The notes under the pieces were generated by a model that saw only the letters and a list, made by a program, of their open reading frames with translations, searched no databases and was not told the DNA's origin. From RDXT01 sp033765305 (GTDB taxonomy: Bacteria; Bacteroidota; Bacteroidia; J057), in NCBI GenBank assembly GCA_033765305.1, contig JANRID010000018.1, forward strand, positions 186,001 to 250,000: DNA of 64,000 nt, in the 5' to 3' direction. Positions 61,543-64,000 of this stretch are shown here, one piece after another (position 1 is the stretch's first letter; each line of letters opens with the position of its first letter). The position numbers were made by a program, and so were the translations under genes.

Positions 61543-62820
61543 TCAGGAGGTTTTCTGGGAAAAGAGCCGTTTTTTGATCTTGCGGAGCACACGTTTGAGT
61601 TCGCTGCGCACGTGGCCGCGTTCCAGGGCAAGGAGTTCTTCGTTGAGCTCGAGTTGCTGGGCGCGCTCGATCTGGAGCTGGCGCATGTGCTCGCGGGTTT
61701 GCCGCCGGAGCTCCTGCTCAAGCTGGTTCAGATCGGTTGCCGCGCCTTGCTGATGCGGGGCATGTTCGTCCATAGGCGTCAGACTGGGAGTGATGGGCAA
61801 AAAGGTGACCGGCAAGGGAAAGTGGAAGATGTCGAACTGCTGCGATACGGTACCCGAATTGCCGATCGCGGTGAGGGTATAGGTCACGTGGTGGGCCCTG
61901 GGCCGCACGCGGAGGACGCCGTTGGGCGCCTGCTCGCCGATGAGGGGGTCGATGACCACGGTGTGGGCGTATTCGGTGGCCCAGGCCAGGTCCACGGGTT
62001 CGCCCTCGGTAGAGATGCCGCTTTCCGATTCGAAGAACAGGATGCGCGGCGCTGGCAGCGTCACGGCGCATTCGGCGTGGCACACGCCGCTGGCATTGCG
62101 GGCCGTCATGCGGAATACCGTGCTCCGGAATACCTCCAGCTCGGCATAGCCCTGTCCGGCTACGATGCCTGGCAGGGGATCGATTTCCACCGTATCTGCA
62201 TCGAGCGTTTCCCAGCGCAGGCTTACGATGCCGTTGGGCGGCACTACAGGCGACAGCGCCTCGAAAACCGGAATCTTAGGCTCCGGCAGGCTCAGCAGGA
62301 CCGTAGCCGCAGCTTCGCCGGCGCGGTTGCGGGCGGTCAGGGTCACCGGGCCGGAGGCCTGAAAAAAGGCCTCCACAAACGACCTTCCGCTCACATCCCC
62401 CACACCGGAACTGATCTCCAGGCTTGCGGCATGCTCCGCCTCCCAGGTCAGGATGGTCGGATAGCCCAGATTGAGCACCGGGTCCACCGCTGTAAAGAAG
62501 CGGATCTTCGGCGCAGGCCAGCGCACCTTCGCGCCGAAACGGCGCTCGCCGATCACGTTGCCGGCCTCCAGGGTATAGGCCTCGGCCAGGTCATCGGTGC
62601 AGGTCAGGCTGCCCGAGGCGGCTGCCGCCAGCCCCAGCGGCTCGATCCGCACCCAGGCCGCATCCTGCACCTCCCAGCGGAGCAGCACCGCCTCCTGGCC
62701 GTCCTGCCAGGTGCCGGTGGCCGTAAACAGACCTACGACCGGAAGCCGGCCCTCGCAGTTCCCGCAAGCCGTCACGGCTGCATCCTGAACGCTTCCGCAG
62801 TTTCCGCAAGTCCATTCCAT
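61543..62820 (-). CDS. Zinc-finger / Ig-like repeat / coiled-coil protein, DUF4407 partner
   Basis: A 425-residue protein without signal peptide. It starts with a double CxxC finger (MEWTCGNCGSVQDAAVTACGNC), then about four repeated beta domains of some 85 residues marked by PKIRFF, PKIPVF, PRILFF and by SLRWETLDADTVEIDP-like cores, and ends in a basic coiled coil (LNQLEQELRRQTREHMRQLQIERAQQLELNEELLALERG). Start at 62820 places the finger at the N-terminus; 62895 adds 25 residues. Likely an intracellular adaptor bound to the DUF4407 membrane protein. Function unknown. Confidence 0.75.
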   Translation of the reverse strand: MEWTCGNCGSVQDAAVTACGNCEGRLPVVGLFTATGTWQDGQEAVLLRWEVQDAAWVRIEPLGLAAAASGSLTCTDDLAEAYTLEAGNVIGERRFGAKVRWPAPKIRFFTAVDPVLNLGYPTILTWEAEHAASLEISSGVGDVSGRSFVEAFFQASGPVTLTARNRAGEAAATVLLSLPEPKIPVFEALSPVVPPNGIVSLRWETLDADTVEIDPLPGIVAGQGYAELEVFRSTVFRMTARNASGVCHAECAVTLPAPRILFFESESGISTEGEPVDLAWATEYAHTVVIDPLIGEQAPNGVLRVRPRAHHVTYTLTAIGNSGTVSQQFDIFHFPLPVTFLPITPSLTPMDEHAPHQQGAATDLNQLEQELRRQTREHMRQLQIERAQQLELNEELLALERGHVRSELKRVLRKIKKRLFSQKTS

Positions 62821-62895
62821 ATGCGTTGGCAGACCCGCCTTCCCCGTTCCCGGGCTGGCAGGATGATTGCCGGTTTGTTCCTGAAGCTTGATCAT

Positions 62896-63207
62896 GGTAT
62901 AGTCCGGGTATGAGTCTGCCAGGTGACCCGACGGCAGGAATCGGGAAAGGGCCGGACGATACAAGAGAGATAAGAATACCTGAAAATAAGGCCCGGAGCT
63001 GCCGCCGCAGGCCCCCGGGCCCGCCAACGGACATTTTTACCGTATGAATGAGACTGCCCGATGAAATAACAGCCTTGCCCCCGGCAGGCCTGGCTGCCCG
63101 TCTGCCCGGATTCCAGCCCCGCCCGCCGGGGATGGAGCGCCATTGGCCCGGCGGCGGTTGCAGCAGACTTGAGCATTTGCGATATTTGGGCGAAGAAACC
63201 GAATCCT
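62896..63207. other. Divergent intergenic region, no gene seen
   Basis: 312 bases between the zinc-finger gene and the cysteine desulfurase. It holds GATATTTG at 63181-63188, a -7-like box for the desulfurase, 19 bases before its ATG, and a few short GC-rich dyads such as CAGGCCTG. No tRNA, no second promoter, no plausible ORF beyond frame shadows. Confidence 0.5.
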
Positions 63208-64000
63208 ATGCGCAGAGTGTACCTCGACAATGCCGCATCCACCCCGATGGATCCGGAGGTGCTGGAGCAGATGCTGCCCTACTTTTGCGAGTACGGCGGC
63301 AACCCCTCTTCTACCCATGCCCACGGCAGGCGCCTGCGCAATGCCATCGAGGAGGCCCGCCGCACGGTAGCCCAGTGCCTGGGCGCTGCGCCCGGCGAGA
63401 TTTATTTCACCAGCGGCGGCACCGAAGCCGACAATACCGCCATCTGCGGCGCTGTGCAGGCATACGGTCTGCAGCACATCGTCACCACCCGCATCGAGCA
63501 CCATGCCGTCACCCATCCCGTAGAGCACCTGGAGGCGGCAGGCAAGGTCTCCGTCACCTGGCTCGGCGTGGACCGCCACGGCAATATCAGCCTGGACGAG
63601 CTCCGCGAGGCGCTTGCCTCCCATCCCCGCAGCCTCGTCTCCCTCATGCACGCCAACAACGAGCTGGGCACCCTCTACGACATTGCCGCCATCGGAGAGA
63701 TCTGCAAGCAATATGATGCGCTGTTTCATTCGGATACGGTGCAGACGATGGGGCAGTTCGCCTTCGACCTTTCCGCCCTGCACGTGCATTTCGTCACCGC
63801 ATCGGCCCATAAATTCTACGGCCCCAAAGGCACCGGCTTTCTCTATATCCGGAAAGGCGTCAAAATCCCGCCGCTGATCGCCGGCGGCGGCCAGGAGCGC
63901 AACATGCGCGCCGGCACCGAAAATCCCGCCCTCATCACCGGGCTGGCCTTCGCGCTGGATAAATGCTGCCGGACCCTGGAGGCCAAGAACGAAAAGCTCT
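63208..64000 (+). CDS. Cysteine desulfurase (partial, cut by window edge)
   Basis: 264 codons of a class V PLP aminotransferase of the NifS/IscS type. Conserved parts: YLDNAASTPMDPEV at the start, FTSGGTEADNTAICG, the PLP-contact histidine in TRIEHHAVTH, MHANNELGTLYDI, SDTVQTMGQ, and the PLP lysine in TASAHKFYGPKGTGFLY, plus GGGQERNMRAGTENP. It takes sulfur from cysteine for Fe-S clusters and tRNA thiolation. The active-site cysteine loop is beyond the window end, so NifS versus IscS cannot be told. Confidence 0.93.
   Translation, partial: MRRVYLDNAASTPMDPEVLEQMLPYFCEYGGNPSSTHAHGRRLRNAIEEARRTVAQCLGAAPGEIYFTSGGTEADNTAICGAVQAYGLQHIVTTRIEHHAVTHPVEHLEAAGKVSVTWLGVDRHGNISLDELREALASHPRSLVSLMHANNELGTLYDIAAIGEICKQYDALFHSDTVQTMGQFAFDLSALHVHFVTASAHKFYGPKGTGFLYIRKGVKIPPLIAGGGQERNMRAGTENPALITGLAFALDKCCRTLEAKNEKL

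Noticed and set aside
60178..62913. 911-codon open frame antisense to the DUF4407 pair
   Set aside because: Alanine/glycine/histidine-rich shadow; the minus-strand proteins have clear membrane helices, repeats and zinc-finger motifs.
63048..63716. Second frame over the start of the cysteine desulfurase
   Set aside because: Out-of-frame, Arg/Pro-rich shadow; the desulfurase frame starts at 63208 with its full N-terminal motif.

Overview
The window reads as an ordinary chromosomal stretch of a GC-rich member of the Bacteroidota. Evidence: several Bacteroidota-type promoter boxes (TAnnTTTG, once with a well-spaced upstream TTTG); proteins restricted to or typical of the phylum (DUF4783, DUF3127, the GlmU-like nucleotidyltransferase fusion, a type IX secretion sorting domain); and a tRNA-Asn gene without an encoded CCA. 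High GC plus this set suggests the Saprospiria (Lewinella or Phaeodactylibacter-like), but that placement is inference. There is no rRNA, CRISPR array, prophage or complete insertion sequence.

Layout. 0-6 kb: an HxlR regulator with an inverted-repeat operator, a secreted metallo-beta-lactamase-fold hydrolase, a secreted phosphodiesterase-like protein, release factor RF3 and a GH16 glucanase lipoprotein. 6-12 kb: FolD, QueE, two tandem membrane-anchored DnaJ proteins, a MarR regulator, Asd with an overlapping cytochrome-b5-like gene. 12-18 kb: a TPR adenylate cyclase, ribosomal protein L31, a GlmU-like protein, then a conspicuously AT-richer pair (STAS/HATPase protein plus DUF4325 protein) that looks acquired. 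18-26 kb: TpiA, an M28 peptidase overlapping an AI-2E family exporter, an HD hydrolase and a Wzz/Wzc-type capsule or EPS chain-length pair. 26-31 kb (minus strand): PabB, a thioredoxin-fold protein, a structured intergenic region, and the overlapping run gpmI-lipoprotein-crcB. 31-42 kb: DUF4783, NadC, an AddB-like nuclease, a phasin-like protein with an AT-hook tail, an orphan transposase-type HTH protein, an esterase, a nucleoside transporter and a biotin-dependent carboxylase subunit. 42-46 kb: a response regulator, a DUF3127 protein with an SSB-like tail, XseB, a strong isolated terminator behind a possible small ORF, a Vms1-like release factor (VLRF1) candidate, TsaB, tRNA-Asn and Pgk. 46-57 kb: a pullulanase-like enzyme, thioesterases, a TPR protein, an OmpA-like protein, and a response regulator/sugar transferase/Cys4 mini-protein operon. 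55-64 kb: Rieske and hotdog proteins, a RoxA-like diheme cytochrome, a T9SS-secreted beta-propeller, a DUF4407 membrane protein with a zinc-finger/Ig-repeat/coiled-coil partner, and the start of a cysteine desulfurase.

Functional themes: central metabolism (TpiA, Pgk, GpmI, NadC, PabB, FolD, Asd); translation and its quality control (RF3, L31, TsaB, QueE, VLRF1); surface polysaccharide (Wzz/Wzc, sugar transferase); DNA repair (AddB-like, XseB, DUF3127). The most promising less-described items are the VLRF1 candidate, the AT-rich HATPase/DUF4325 pair, the DUF4407 pair, and the fusion of a degenerate receiver with a sugar transferase. Coordinates of starts were chosen by domain boundaries, overlap and promoter position; alternatives are given where real doubt remains.
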